Shown here piece by piece: positions 7,137 to 16,076 of a stretch of DNA of 64,000 nt. Position numbers and translations under genes: made by a program. Source of the DNA: Arthrobacter sp. MYb214 (GTDB taxonomy: Bacteria > Actinomycetota > Actinomycetes > Actinomycetales > Micrococcaceae); contig NZ_PCPZ01000004.1 of assembly GCF_002979865.1 (NCBI RefSeq), forward strand, positions 310,001 through 374,000, written 5' to 3'. The notes beneath the pieces were generated by a model. The model ran no database searches, was not told the DNA's origin, and saw nothing but the letters and a program-made list of their open reading frames with translations. Position 1 is the stretch's first letter. Each line of letters starts with the position of its first letter.

Positions 7137-9181
7137 GCGTCCTGCTCCTGATGCTGTGCTTCGGTTGGCTGGGTTGCTTCCACGGTGGCCACGACCTGCT
7201 TGGCCTTGACCAGATCCCCGGTCTTCAACCCGGTCATGCGCACGATGCCGTCCGCGGGGGAGAAGAGCTGGTGCTCCATCTTCATCGCTTCGATGCTCAG
7301 CAGCAGCTGGCCTTCGGCGACCGCATCGCCATCGGCCGCCTGCACGTTGATCACGGTGCCGGGCATGGGCGAGAGGACATGCGGGGAGAAGGTCCCGGAT
7401 TGCTTGGCGATGGTGGCCAGCTGGCGTTCGAGGACTTCTTCGCGGGGCAGCTTGCGCACCGCCGCGGTCCAGCCTTCCTCGCACAGCCACAGCGTGCCAT
7501 CGGCGGCGAAGGCATGCTGTAGTGCTGTGCGCTGGCCGTTGACGGACAGGGTTCCATCCGGTTCCTGCCGCACGGTGAATTCTTCGGCGCCCACGCGCAC
7601 CCGGCTCGAATCGGGGTCCCTGAGCAACGCGGTCCTGCCCTCGGCGGCCTCGACGTCGAAGTGCCCGATGCTGGCCCGGCGATGCTGGGCCCGCCATCCG
7701 TCGCGCAGGCCCCACGGGGTATTCGCGGCTGGAATGCGCCGATCCTCCAGATGCGCTGCCAGTGCCAGTTCGCGGGCCCCGACCTGGCGGAAGGCGAACT
7801 GGTCCATCTTCCGCTCGATCAGGTTGGTGTCCAGGGCCCCGGCGGCCACATCCTCGTCGGCCAGCAGCAGCCGCAGGTATTCGCTGTTGGTCAGCACGCC
7901 CAGCACCACGGTGCCGGCTAGTGCCTTATCCAAGCGGGCCAGCGCCTCGGTGCGATCCGGGCCCCAGGCGATGAGCTTGGAAAGCATCGGATCGTAGTGG
8001 GCGCTGATCTCCAGGCCGTCGCGCAGCGAGGAATCCACCCGGACATTCTCCGGCTCGCGCACGTGCAGCACGGTGCCCACCGAGGGCAGGAAGCCGGAGG
8101 ACGGGTCTTCGGCGTAGAGCCGGGCCTCGATGGCATGGCCTTCCAATGCCACCTGGTCCTGGGTGAAGTCCAGTGGCTGTCCGGCCGCGATGCGCACCTG
8201 CCACTGGACCAGATCCAGCTTTGCGCCGTTCACCCGCACGACTTCCTCGGTGACCGGGTGCTCCACCTGCAAGCGGGTATTCATTTCCATGAAGAAGAAT
8301 TCGTCGGGGTTCTGGTCGCTCACCAGGAACTCGACAGTTCCGGCGCCGACGTAGCCCACCGATTGCGCAGCGGCCACCGCGGCGGCGCCAATGCGCTCGC
8401 GGATCGCCGCGCCGTGCTCCAGATTCTCGAACAGCGGAGCCGGGGCTTCCTCGATGACCTTCTGGTGGCGGCGCTGCAAGGAGCATTCGCGTTCGCCCAG
8501 GTGCACGGTGTTCCCGTGCGCATCGGCCAGGATCTGCACCTCGATATGGCGTGGATTGCGTACCAGCCGCTCGAGGAACAGGGTGTCATCGCCGAAGGCA
8601 TTGCGTGCGGTGCGCCGGGCGCTGGCCAGTGCTTCGGTCAGTTCTGCGGCGGATTCCACGGCGAACATGCCCTTGCCGCCGCCGCCGGCCGAAGGCTTGA
8701 TCAGCAGCGGGAAGCCGACGTCCGCGGCGGCGGCGAGCAGCTGCTGATCGCCCAGGCCGGGTTCGGCGATGCCGGGAACCACCGGCACCTGGTGGGAGAG
8801 GACATGGTTCTTGGAACGGATCTTGTCGCCCATGAGATTGATGGAGTTCACCGGCGGGCCGATAAAGGTGATGCCGGCAGCTTCCAGCGCCCGGGCGAAG
8901 TCCACGTTCTCGGAGAGGAACCCGTAGCCGGGGTGCACCGCCTGGGCACCGGTGTGCCGGCAGGCGGCGATCACCGCGTCAATATCCAGGTAGCTTTCAT
9001 TGGCCGCAGCCGCACCGATGCGCACCGCGCGATCGGCTTCGGACACATGCAGCGCCCCGGCATCGGCATCGGAGTAGACGGCGACCGATTCGATGCCCAG
9101 CGCCCGCAGGGTACGGATGATGCGCACCGCGATTTCTCCGCGGTTGGCGATCAGGACAGTGTCAAAGAGCTTCGTAGTCAT
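7133..9181 (-). CDS. Methylcrotonyl/acyl-CoA carboxylase alpha subunit (biotin carboxylase-BCCP)
   Basis: This 682-residue protein carries a biotin carboxylase domain (residues 5-450: LIANRGEIAVRIIRT, the ATP-grasp loop PSAGGGGKGM, EMNTRLQVEHPVTE) and a C-terminal biotinyl domain with EAMKMEHQ, biotinylated at Lys634. It carboxylates biotin with ATP and bicarbonate. With the beta subunit encoded just upstream it forms an acyl-CoA carboxylase. The partner's sequence and the MaoC/CitE neighbours favour methylcrotonyl-CoA (leucine breakdown). GAGGAAAA precedes ATG 9181. Confidence 0.93.
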   Translation of the reverse strand: MTTKLFDTVLIANRGEIAVRIIRTLRALGIESVAVYSDADAGALHVSEADRAVRIGAAAANESYLDIDAVIAACRHTGAQAVHPGYGFLSENVDFARALEAAGITFIGPPVNSINLMGDKIRSKNHVLSHQVPVVPGIAEPGLGDQQLLAAAADVGFPLLIKPSAGGGGKGMFAVESAAELTEALASARRTARNAFGDDTLFLERLVRNPRHIEVQILADAHGNTVHLGERECSLQRRHQKVIEEAPAPLFENLEHGAAIRERIGAAAVAAAQSVGYVGAGTVEFLVSDQNPDEFFFMEMNTRLQVEHPVTEEVVRVNGAKLDLVQWQVRIAAGQPLDFTQDQVALEGHAIEARLYAEDPSSGFLPSVGTVLHVREPENVRVDSSLRDGLEISAHYDPMLSKLIAWGPDRTEALARLDKALAGTVVLGVLTNSEYLRLLLADEDVAAGALDTNLIERKMDQFAFRQVGARELALAAHLEDRRIPAANTPWGLRDGWRAQHRRASIGHFDVEAAEGRTALLRDPDSSRVRVGAEEFTVRQEPDGTLSVNGQRTALQHAFAADGTLWLCEEGWTAAVRKLPREEVLERQLATIAKQSGTFSPHVLSPMPGTVINVQAADGDAVAEGQLLLSIEAMKMEHQLFSPADGIVRMTGLKTGDLVKAKQVVATVEATQPTEAQHQEQDA

Positions 9182-9196
9182 GGTGTTTTCCTCGTA

Positions 9197-10801
9197 CTAC
9201 ATCCGGAAGAGGCCGAAGCTGGTCTCCGGCAGCGGCTGGCGGGCGCAGACATCCAGGGCCAGGCCGAGCACCCGGCGGGTATCTGCCGGGTCGATGACCC
9301 CGTCGTCCCATAATCTGGCGGTGGAATAGTAGGGGTTTCCCTGGGTTTCGTACTGCTCGCGGATCGGGGCCTTGAACGATTCCTCCTCCTCGGCGCTCCA
9401 GTTGCCGCCGCCCGCCTCGATTCCGTCGCGCTTGACCGTGGAGAGCACCGAGGCGGCCTGGGCCCCGCCCATCACCGAGATGCGCGCGGCCGGCCACATC
9501 CACAAGAAGCGCGGGGAGTAGGCCCGGCCGCACATCGAGTAGTTGCCGGCGCCGAAGGAGCCGCCGATGACCACCGTCAGCTTGGGCACCCGGGCGGTGG
9601 CCACGGCGGTGACCATCTTGGCCCCGTGCTTGGCGATGCCGTCCGCCTCGTAGTCGCGGCCCACCATGAATCCGGCGAGGTTCTGCAAGAAGAGCAGCGG
9701 GATGCCGCGCTGGTCGCACAGCTCGATGAAGTGCGCGCCCTTCATCGCGGACTCGGAGAACAGCACGCCGTTGTTGGCGATGATGCCTACCCGGTGCCCG
9801 TGGATCTGCGCGAAGCCGGTGACCAGGGTGGTGCCGTAGTCGGCCTTGAATTCGTGGAACTCGCTGGCATCGACGATGCGGGCAATGATCTCGTGCACGT
9901 CGTAGGGCGCGTTGACATCCACCGGCACCACCCCGGCCAGTTCACTGCCCGGGTAGAGCGGCTCGACGACCTGGCTTTCGATACTCCAGGCGGGGGCCGG
10001 GTTGGCCGGCAGGGTGGAGACGATATCGCGGATGATCATCAGCGCGTGCTCGTCGTTCTCGGCCAGGTGGTCCACCACGCCCGAGGTCTTGGCGTGCAGG
10101 TCGCCGCCGCCCAGCTCCTCGGCGGTGACGATCTCCCCGATGGCGGCCTTCACCAGCGGCGGGCCGCCCAGGAAGATGGTGCCCTGGTTGCGCACGATGA
10201 CCGTCTCGTCGCTCATTGCCGGAACGTAGGCGCCGCCGGCGGTGCAGGAACCGAGCACCGCAGCCAGCTGCGGGATCTTCTTCGCGGAGAGCTGCGCCTG
10301 GTTGTAGAAGATGCGCCCGAAGTGCTCGCGGTCCGGGAAGACCTCGTCCTGCATGGGCAGGAACGCCCCGCCCGAATCCACCAGGTAGATGCAGGGCAGG
10401 CTGTTCTCCAGCGCGATTTCCTGGGCGCGCAGGTGCTTCTTGACCGTCATCGGGAAGTAGGTGCCGCCCTTGACGGTGGCGTCGTTGGCGATGACCAGCA
10501 CGTGGCGGCCGTGCACCAGGCCGATGCCGGCGATCATTCCGGCGCCGGGGCTGGCGCCGTCATACATGTCCTCGGCGGCCAGCGGTGCGATTTCCAAGAA
10601 GGGCGAGCCGTCGTCCAGCAGCGCGTCTACGCGTTCGCGGGGCAGCAGCTTGCCGCGATCCACATGGCGCTGCCGGGACTTCTCGGAGCCGCCGCGCGCA
10701 GCGCGTTCGAGCCGTTCGTGCAGTTCGGCCAGCAGTGGTGCCTGGTCGGCGGCGTTGCGCTCGAACTGCTCGGGGTTCAAGTGGGAGGAGAGGGTCTTCA
10801 C
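9197..10801 (-). CDS. Methylcrotonyl-CoA carboxylase-type carboxyltransferase (beta) subunit
   Basis: This 534-residue protein is a two-half crotonase-fold carboxyltransferase. The N-terminal half includes [20 protein letters not shown] and [20 protein letters not shown], and the acyl-CoA oxyanion region is [14 protein letters not shown]. The [11 protein letters not shown] and [19 protein letters not shown] stretches match methylcrotonyl-CoA rather than propionyl-CoA carboxylases. It transfers carboxyl from biotin to the acyl-CoA. The start is GTG 10801 with AAGGA nine bases ahead. It is the first enzyme gene after the TetR regulator, five bases away. Confidence 0.93.
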   Translation of the reverse strand: MKTLSSHLNPEQFERNAADQAPLLAELHERLERAARGGSEKSRQRHVDRGKLLPRERVDALLDDGSPFLEIAPLAAEDMYDGASPGAGMIAGIGLVHGRHVLVIANDATVKGGTYFPMTVKKHLRAQEIALENSLPCIYLVDSGGAFLPMQDEVFPDREHFGRIFYNQAQLSAKKIPQLAAVLGSCTAGGAYVPAMSDETVIVRNQGTIFLGGPPLVKAAIGEIVTAEELGGGDLHAKTSGVVDHLAENDEHALMIIRDIVSTLPANPAPAWSIESQVVEPLYPGSELAGVVPVDVNAPYDVHEIIARIVDASEFHEFKADYGTTLVTGFAQIHGHRVGIIANNGVLFSESAMKGAHFIELCDQRGIPLLFLQNLAGFMVGRDYEADGIAKHGAKMVTAVATARVPKLTVVIGGSFGAGNYSMCGRAYSPRFLWMWPAARISVMGGAQAASVLSTVKRDGIEAGGGNWSAEEEESFKAPIREQYETQGNPYYSTARLWDDGVIDPADTRRVLGLALDVCARQPLPETSFGLFRM

Positions 10802-10805
10802 GAAG

Positions 10806-11441
10806 TCAGTCCTTGCTGGTCGGTTCGCTGGCGATCACCCGGGGTACGGGCAGCTGCTGCGCAGGCAACGGGAATTCGTCGGGCACGGCCAGGATGCGCA
10901 TGGCCAGGGAAATGAAGTTCAACTGCACTTGGGCCAGTGTGAGTCGGCCGTCCTTGCGGTACCAGTGCGAGACACCGGTCCCCATTTCCATCAGTGCCAA
11001 GCGGGCGATGCCCAGGTCCACGGTGCTGAAGCTGCCCTGGCGCTCGCCGGCCTGAAGCGCGTCGGCGAAGAGCTGCTCGTAGGCGTCGCGCAGTTCCTGC
11101 ATCTGCTCGCGGGCCTTGGCCGATAGCGCGCGCATCTCGTATTCGGTGACACGTGCGGTGCTGGGATTGGTGGCGGTGAACCCCACGTGGAAGGCCACGA
11201 GCAACGCGAGCTGGCGTACCGGGTCATTGCTGCCGGCCAGCGCCTGCTCGGCACCGGAGATCATGGCGGCCAGGCAGTCGTTCATGATGCCCACCAGCAG
11301 GTCTTCCTTGCCGCCGACGTAATGGTAGAGGGTCGCCGAGTTCAGTCCTACGGCACTGCCTAGTTCGCGGATGCCGGTGGCGGCGAAACCGCGCTGGGCA
11401 AAGCAGGCTACGGCTGCTTGCTGGACCTTTCCCAGTTCCAT
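10806..11441 (-). CDS. TetR-family transcriptional regulator
   Basis: This 211-residue regulator has an N-terminal helix-turn-helix ([41 protein letters not shown], about residues 8-48) and a C-terminal ligand domain of the TetR_C type. ATG 11441 is the chosen start; the open frame continues 28 codons upstream without a good site. It leads the carboxylase operon, and the near-palindrome at 11468-11483 sits just before it. It probably represses this operon and itself and is released by an acyl-CoA or related metabolite; the ligand is inference. Confidence 0.88.
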   Translation of the reverse strand: MELGKVQQAAVACFAQRGFAATGIRELGSAVGLNSATLYHYVGGKEDLLVGIMNDCLAAMISGAEQALAGSNDPVRQLALLVAFHVGFTATNPSTARVTEYEMRALSAKAREQMQELRDAYEQLFADALQAGERQGSFSTVDLGIARLALMEMGTGVSHWYRKDGRLTLAQVQLNFISLAMRILAVPDEFPLPAQQLPVPRVIASEPTSKD

Positions 11442-11467
11442 GGACACCACCCTGTGACTCAAGAGCC

Positions 11468-11483
11468 AATCAATCGATTGACT
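11468..11483. promoter_or_regulatory. Candidate TetR operator
   Basis: AATCAATCGATTGACT is a 16-bp inverted repeat with a perfect 10-bp core CAATCGATTG and one mismatched pair outside it. It lies 27-42 bases before the TetR start, as expected for an autoregulatory operator of the carboxylase operon. Confidence 0.5.
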
Positions 11484-11711
11484 GCTTCCATCCAACCGAA
11501 GAAAAAGTGTGGTGTCAATCACCATCTTCCGCGGACGGGGACACCGAGTGGCGCTGCCATCCGCACCTCATACAACGCTCATGTTAAAAGGGGCCGAAAT
11601 ATGACGTTTGCTATTTATGAATCAAATGCAAAACACTAGACTGCTTGATGTTATTTACTGTCAAGCTCTAGTTAATTCTGCTGGGCAGCTGATCAGACGC
11701 CACTGGAAGGC

Positions 11712-12494
11712 ATGATGCCGCAACCTGAACCACGTTTCCTCAACCGCCAAAACCCAACCCCAGCCGGACCGTCGCGCCGCGGCCTGCTCGCCGGTGCCTC
11801 CGGGCTCATTGCCCTGGCCGGACTGGCAGCCTGCGCATCACCGCAGGCCACGGACGCGGACAGGGCAAACCTCGCCGGACCCCCGCAGACCCCCGATGAA
11901 GTGCTGCAGGTACTGCGCGCCGGGAACCAGCGCTACGCCGACGGCATGCCAGAACGCCCCAATCAAGCAACCGAACGGCGCAGCGAGCAGGCCGAGCACC
12001 AGAACCCCTTCGCCCTGATCCACGGCTGCGTGGATTCCCGCGTGACCCCCGAGCTCCTGTTCGACCAGGGGATCGGAGACCTGTTCGTCACCCGGACCGC
12101 CGGCGGAGTGCTCGATGACACCTTGGTTGGCAGCATGGAATTCGCTGTTTCCAGTCCCTATTCGGTCCCGTTGCTGGTGATCCTCGGCCATACGGCCTGT
12201 GGTGCGGTGGCGGGCACCTTGAAGGCAATGGAAGAAGATGCCAAGAATCCGCAATTGCCCGGCGAGATGGTCGACTTCGCTGAACAGATTGCTCCTGTAG
12301 CACGCAAGGCAAAAGTTGAAGGTTCGGGCAGCGAAGAGGTGGACCAAGTGGTGCAGGCCAATGCCCGTGCCGTCACCGAGCAGCTACTGGAGCGATCTGC
12401 CATCATTCGCGAGGCAGTGCAAGAAAAGCGGACCCGGGTGGTGGCAGCTGTCTACGACCTGGACAGCGGAGAAGTGCGCTGGCTCGATGGCTAG
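11712..12494 (+). CDS. Tat-exported lipoprotein beta-carbonic anhydrase
   Basis: This 260-residue protein begins with a twin-arginine signal (SRRGLLAGASG, Arg22-Arg23) that ends in a lipobox LAAC with Cys41. The mature part is a beta-carbonic anhydrase: zinc ligands Cys106, His160 and Cys163 within CVDSR and HTACGAV, plus the Asp108-Arg110 dyad. It should interconvert carbon dioxide and bicarbonate outside the membrane, anchored by lipid. Most bacterial beta-class enzymes are cytoplasmic, so the export signal is notable. It stands alone and is followed by a strong terminator. ATG 11715 is an equally possible start. Confidence 0.9.
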   Translation: MMPQPEPRFLNRQNPTPAGPSRRGLLAGASGLIALAGLAACASPQATDADRANLAGPPQTPDEVLQVLRAGNQRYADGMPERPNQATERRSEQAEHQNPFALIHGCVDSRVTPELLFDQGIGDLFVTRTAGGVLDDTLVGSMEFAVSSPYSVPLLVILGHTACGAVAGTLKAMEEDAKNPQLPGEMVDFAEQIAPVARKAKVEGSGSEEVDQVVQANARAVTEQLLERSAIIREAVQEKRTRVVAAVYDLDSGEVRWLDG

Positions 12495-12521
12495 CTCCGA
12501 TTTTCCGGTTGCGAATTAACC

Positions 12522-12556
12522 AGAAGTTCCCGCCGGTGGAACCGGCGGGAACTTCT
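12522..12556 (+). terminator. Intrinsic terminator after the carbonic anhydrase gene
   Basis: AGAAGTTCCCGCCGGT pairs perfectly with ACCGGCGGGAACTTCT around a three-base loop, 28 bases after the stop codon. The T tract is poor. Confidence 0.75.
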
Positions 12557-12894
12557 GCGATCATCACTCGCACCCTCGCTGAGGTTGTTTCTACGATATT
12601 GACAATGCCTATGGCCACGCTGAGCGCAGGCTCCACGGCGGCAGGGCATCTGGCGAACGGGGCGATCCAGCTGCTGGACCAGCTGGGCTTCCAAGGTTGC
12701 AGCCGAAACGCGAATACCGGCGGATGGCCAGCTCGCCGCTATCCTGATGCAGCTGGTCAGACGCAAAACACCCATTCCCGGGCCTTTCGGCACGGTTTCG
12801 GGATTTGCCAGCAGGTGCACTGGTACTCTCGACGCTGGATGCTAGTGAAGCATTCCCCGTGAAGAATCCGCATGCACGTGCAGTGAAAGGCCCC
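12557..12894. other. Non-coding spacer with a repeated post-terminator motif
   Basis: No gene is seen here. At 12561-12585 there is TCATCACTCGCACC followed by TC and TGAGGT; nearly the same block occurs at 25849-25872, also directly after a terminator. The 3' part should contain the promoter of the MFS gene at 12895. Confidence 0.45.
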
Positions 12895-14130
12895 ATGGCA
12901 GCCAGCGAATCCAGCGTCAACTCCCGCGCCCGCGCTGCAGTCGCGGCCCTGTTCCTCACAAACGGAGCACTCTTTGCCAATATGGCGCCGCGCCTTCCCG
13001 AGCTGAAGCGGGAACTGGAATTGGACACCGCCGGCTACGGCTTGCTGGTCACCGCATGGCCTGTTGGGGCAATCCTTGCAGGGTTGGCTGCAGGTGCGCT
13101 GGTGCGCCGTCTTGGTTCCGCGCAGGTTGCCGTCGTGGGCACGATAGTTACCGGTGCGGCCTTGCTGGCCGCCGGCAGCGCGCCGGGTGTGGTCTTGGTC
13201 GTGCTGGCTTTTGCCCTGGGCGGCGCCATGGATTCGATTACGGATGTCGGGCAGAACGCGCACGGGCTGGTGGTGCAACGGCGCTATGGGCGTTCGATAC
13301 TGAATTCCTTCCACGCGTTGTGGTCTGTCGGAGCGGTGATCGGCGGTTTGATGGCCGCTGGAGCGATCCAGATGAACTTGGCATTGCCAGTGCATTTGGG
13401 CATATCGATGGTGCTCTTCGCCGCGGTGGCACTGACTGCCCTGAAATTCTGCCTGCCTCGATCCGCCGAACTGGCGGTCATAGAACCTGTTGCGCCACCT
13501 GCACCCGGAACCGCCCGGGCCGCGGCCCCCGCAGGATCCCGCGGACGGCTGCTGCTGATGATGAGCGCCCTGGTCTTGATCTCCGTAGCCGGAGTAATGG
13601 TTGAAGACGCCGGGAATTCATGGTCCACGCTGTATCTTGGCCAGCTGGGGGCGCCAGCGGCGCTGGCGGCCAGCGGGTTCATCGCTCTGGTCGGGGCCCA
13701 GTTCATTGGCCGAATTCTCGGCGATGGCATGGTCAACCGCTTTGGCCAGCGCGGCATGGCCCAGTTCGGGGGAGCGCTGATAGCAATCGGTATGGGTCTG
13801 GCGTTGTTCTTCCCCACGGTTCCGGGCACGCTGCTGGGATTTGCCGCGGCTGGATTCGGCTCGGCAACCCTGGTCCCGGCGGTGATGGACCAGGCCGACA
13901 AGCTGCCCGGCCTGCCTCCGGGAACTGGGCTGAGCATCGTCTCCTGGCTCATGCGATTGGGCTTCTTGTTCTCCCCGCCGCTAGTGGGTTTCCTTGCCGA
14001 GAACTTCGGGTTGCGCATGGCACTGATGGTGTTCCCGATTGCGGGACTTGTGGTGCTTGCTTGTTCGCCAGTGCTGCGTCGAAAAAGCCCGCGGAGCGAT
14101 GGAACAGGGGAGCAAGGAAGCCGTAGCTAG
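12895..14130 (+). CDS. MFS transporter, YbjJ/sugar-type
   Basis: This 411-residue transporter has twelve predicted spans. It contains the NGALFANMAPRLPELKRELELD opening of YbjJ-like and fucose-permease-like MFS proteins and the conserved VEDAGNSWSTLYL at the start of the second half. The start at ATG 12895 follows AAAGG; the frame is open for 30 codons upstream without a plausible site. It converges on the putative anti-sigma gene at 14127, overlapping it by four bases. The substrate is unknown. Confidence 0.8.
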   Translation: MAASESSVNSRARAAVAALFLTNGALFANMAPRLPELKRELELDTAGYGLLVTAWPVGAILAGLAAGALVRRLGSAQVAVVGTIVTGAALLAAGSAPGVVLVVLAFALGGAMDSITDVGQNAHGLVVQRRYGRSILNSFHALWSVGAVIGGLMAAGAIQMNLALPVHLGISMVLFAAVALTALKFCLPRSAELAVIEPVAPPAPGTARAAAPAGSRGRLLLMMSALVLISVAGVMVEDAGNSWSTLYLGQLGAPAALAASGFIALVGAQFIGRILGDGMVNRFGQRGMAQFGGALIAIGMGLALFFPTVPGTLLGFAAAGFGSATLVPAVMDQADKLPGLPPGTGLSIVSWLMRLGFLFSPPLVGFLAENFGLRMALMVFPIAGLVVLACSPVLRRKSPRSDGTGEQGSRS

Positions 14131-14702
14131 TTTTCGCCCCGAAGCGTGATGGACTCGATGGCTTCGCCGTGCAGGTCTTCAATGACCAGATTAACTACCA
14201 GTTCCCTCCAGCTGATCAACGGGCTGATGGCACAGCGAACATAGTCAAGGACTTGCTGCTCGATAACCTGAACCGAACTATCCCCAGCCATGCTGACATG
14301 GCATTGCACCCTCCAGTTAAGGTGGGGAATCTGCGTGTCAGTCGCCTTGATCTCCGTGTAGTTCAATTGCGATGTCGGCGACTCGGAAAATGCCGCTCGA
14401 ATCGCCTTGATTAATTCCAGGGACGATACGCGTATGGCCAGTCCCGTGCCCGCATCTTGCACATCCCACATCCGCTGGAATGGCGAGTACTCGGCTATTT
14501 TGCCCAATATTCGCTGCGAGAATGCTTCAGGCTGGTGCTCCGGGGTCGAGCTGTGCAGCAGTTGGGTGATGAATCCGTTCTGGTCCTTGAGCCGCTGCCG
14601 TTCGGCGTGGCACCACCGGCACTGCAATTCGTGCAGATCTGCAGGTTCATCCAGGTTCAGCAAAACGTCTTCGGTAGTACGTCCGCAGGGAAGGGTTTTC
14701 AT
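14127..14702 (-). CDS. Zinc-finger anti-sigma-like protein with Asp23-like C-terminal domain
   Basis: This 191-residue protein has HELQCRWC (His24, Cys28, Cys31) near its N-terminus, resembling the HxxxCxxC of zinc-containing anti-sigma factors. Its C-terminal half (LAIRVSSLELIKAIRAAF to ELVVNLVIEDLHG) looks like a diverged Asp23/Gls24 domain. The gene overlaps the upstream sigma factor by four bases (ATGA), the normal arrangement for a sigma/anti-sigma pair. I infer that it holds the sigma factor inactive and may itself join the Asp23 complex. No membrane span is present. Confidence 0.65.
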   Translation of the reverse strand: MKTLPCGRTTEDVLLNLDEPADLHELQCRWCHAERQRLKDQNGFITQLLHSSTPEHQPEAFSQRILGKIAEYSPFQRMWDVQDAGTGLAIRVSSLELIKAIRAAFSESPTSQLNYTEIKATDTQIPHLNWRVQCHVSMAGDSSVQVIEQQVLDYVRCAISPLISWRELVVNLVIEDLHGEAIESITLRGEN

Positions 14703-15241
14703 GACACCGCCTCGCTGATTGCATTGCGTGCCCGTGCGAGTCGCCCTCGCACAGTTGATTCTGAAACGTTGGTCACCAGGGCCGCTTCCTTATAGCTCAT
14801 GCCTTGGAGCGCGACCAGTACGAACGCCTGGCGAAGCGCCGAAGGCAATCCGTTGATGATCTGCCAGGCATCGGCAATCTCGCCGCGTTGCACGGCGACG
14901 TTTTCTGGCAATTCACGGTCAGGGACTGGGGTTTGCTCTAGCACTTCATCATCCACGGTTTGCTGGTCATTGGCACGCTGGCGGATGCGATCAAGACAAA
15001 TATTTCGTGCCATGCGGTAGAGCCAAGTCTTGAACGCGGCACGTTCGCGCAGCGAGCCCAATGACTGCCACGCGCGGATCCAGGCATCCTGGGTGGCATC
15101 CTCCGCATCGTGCCAGCTGCTGAAAAAAGTCTTGCAGTATTGGCGCAGGCCGGGTGTCAGCGCGGTGACGAGTTCGCCGAAGGCCTCGGGGTCCCCCTCC
15201 ATTGAACGACCAACAAGCACGGTCAACCGGGTCGGTTCCAA
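14699..15241 (-). CDS. ECF-type RNA polymerase sigma factor
   Basis: This 180-residue protein has sigma region 2 (AFGELVTALTPGLRQYCKTFF, DAEDATQDAWIRAWQSL, FKTWLYRMARNICLDRIR) and region 4 (LPSALRQAFVLVALQGMSYKEAALVTNVSESTVRGRLARAR). The start is TTG 15241, supported by AAGGAGGGGTGC directly before it. It is divergent from the Asp23 array and coupled to the zinc-finger protein. It probably drives the envelope-stress genes on its right; no binding motif can be proven here. Confidence 0.88.
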   Translation of the reverse strand: MEPTRLTVLVGRSMEGDPEAFGELVTALTPGLRQYCKTFFSSWHDAEDATQDAWIRAWQSLGSLRERAAFKTWLYRMARNICLDRIRQRANDQQTVDDEVLEQTPVPDRELPENVAVQRGEIADAWQIINGLPSALRQAFVLVALQGMSYKEAALVTNVSESTVRGRLARARNAISEAVS

Positions 15242-15266
15242 GCACCCCTCCTTAAGTGATCTATAT

Positions 15267-15283
15267 CACACTCATAATGTGTG
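15267..15283. promoter_or_regulatory. Inverted repeat in the sigma/Asp23 divergent promoter region
   Basis: CACAC-TCATAAT-GTGTG is a perfect 5-bp inverted repeat with a seven-base spacer, lying between the divergent starts at 15241 and 15358. The overlapping TGATCTATATCA is also near-palindromic. It could be a regulator site for both directions. Confidence 0.35.
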
Positions 15284-15357
15284 AGGATTAATCTGTAGCT
15301 CTCGTCTGTATGAGTGTAAGGCACAAAAATATCCGTTCAATGAATGAGGAGACCATC

Positions 15358-15870
15358 ATGGTGCAACGCGATTCACAAGGGCCAATCATCAAGCCAACCG
15401 GCGAAGAGCTGGAACGCCAGGCCAAGGCAAAGGCCGCAAATGACACGCCGGTCCACGAAGAGCTGCGCGGTCCGCTGCACACCGAACTGGGCAAGACGAC
15501 CATCGAAGACCGTGTGGTCCAGAAGATTGCCAGCATCGCCACCCGCGAAGTTTCCGGCGTCTACGCCATGGGCAACGCCGCCCGCCGGACCTTCAACTCG
15601 CTGGCCGAACGCATCCCCGGTGCCCAAGCCAACGCGGCCGGAGGCGTGAGCGTCGAAAAGGGCGAGCAGCAGACCGCCATCGACGTGTCGATCGTTGTTT
15701 CCTACGGGTTCTCGATCGTTGAGGTCTCCAACGAGATCCGTTCGAATATCATCGCCCAGGTTGAACGCGCCACCGGTCTGGAAGTCATCGAGGTAAACAT
15801 TGAAGTCACCGACGTGCACCTGCCGGAAGACGATGACGATGACGCCGAGCCCCGCGATGGCCTGAAATAA
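15358..15870 (+). CDS. Asp23/Gls24-family envelope stress protein
   Basis: This 170-residue cytoplasmic protein has the Asp23 domain: EDRVVQKIASIATREVSGVY, then VEKGEQQTAIDVSIVVSYG and IRSNIIAQVERATGLEVIEVNIEVTDVH. It ends in an acidic run (EDDDDDAE). Asp23 proteins form membrane-associated layers held by AmaP-type anchors and respond to cell-envelope stress. The start at ATG 15358 follows GAGGAGACC; two upstream ATGs in frame lack such a site. It leads a six-gene array with short gaps. Confidence 0.92.
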   Translation: MVQRDSQGPIIKPTGEELERQAKAKAANDTPVHEELRGPLHTELGKTTIEDRVVQKIASIATREVSGVYAMGNAARRTFNSLAERIPGAQANAAGGVSVEKGEQQTAIDVSIVVSYGFSIVEVSNEIRSNIIAQVERATGLEVIEVNIEVTDVHLPEDDDDDAEPRDGLK

Positions 15871-15894
15871 CTGTCCTCATCTAAGGAGCAGAAC

Positions 15895-16071
15895 ATGTTA
15901 CACGTCAAGTGGGGTTTGGCCATCGGCTGCCTAGCCGGATTGCTGATTGCCTTCGGATCATTCACCCAGTTCGTGGTGGTGGCATTCTTCGCCATCATCG
16001 GCGCTGGAGTCGGATGGCTTTTGCAGGACAGGGTTGACCTCAGTCAAGTGTTCAGCAAACGTCGGCGGTGA
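15895..16071 (+). CDS. Small membrane protein (DUF2273-like) of the Asp23 operon
   Basis: This 58-residue protein has two hydrophobic segments (GLAIGCLAGLLIAFGS and FVVVAFFAIIGAGVGWLL) and a basic end, SKRRR. An AAGGAG site precedes the ATG. Small two-span proteins of this type sit in Asp23/AmaP operons of Gram-positive bacteria and are thought to help anchor Asp23. Its GTGA end overlaps the possible upstream start of the next Asp23-like gene. Confidence 0.8.
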   Translation: MLHVKWGLAIGCLAGLLIAFGSFTQFVVVAFFAIIGAGVGWLLQDRVDLSQVFSKRRR

Positions 16072-16076
16072 AGCAG

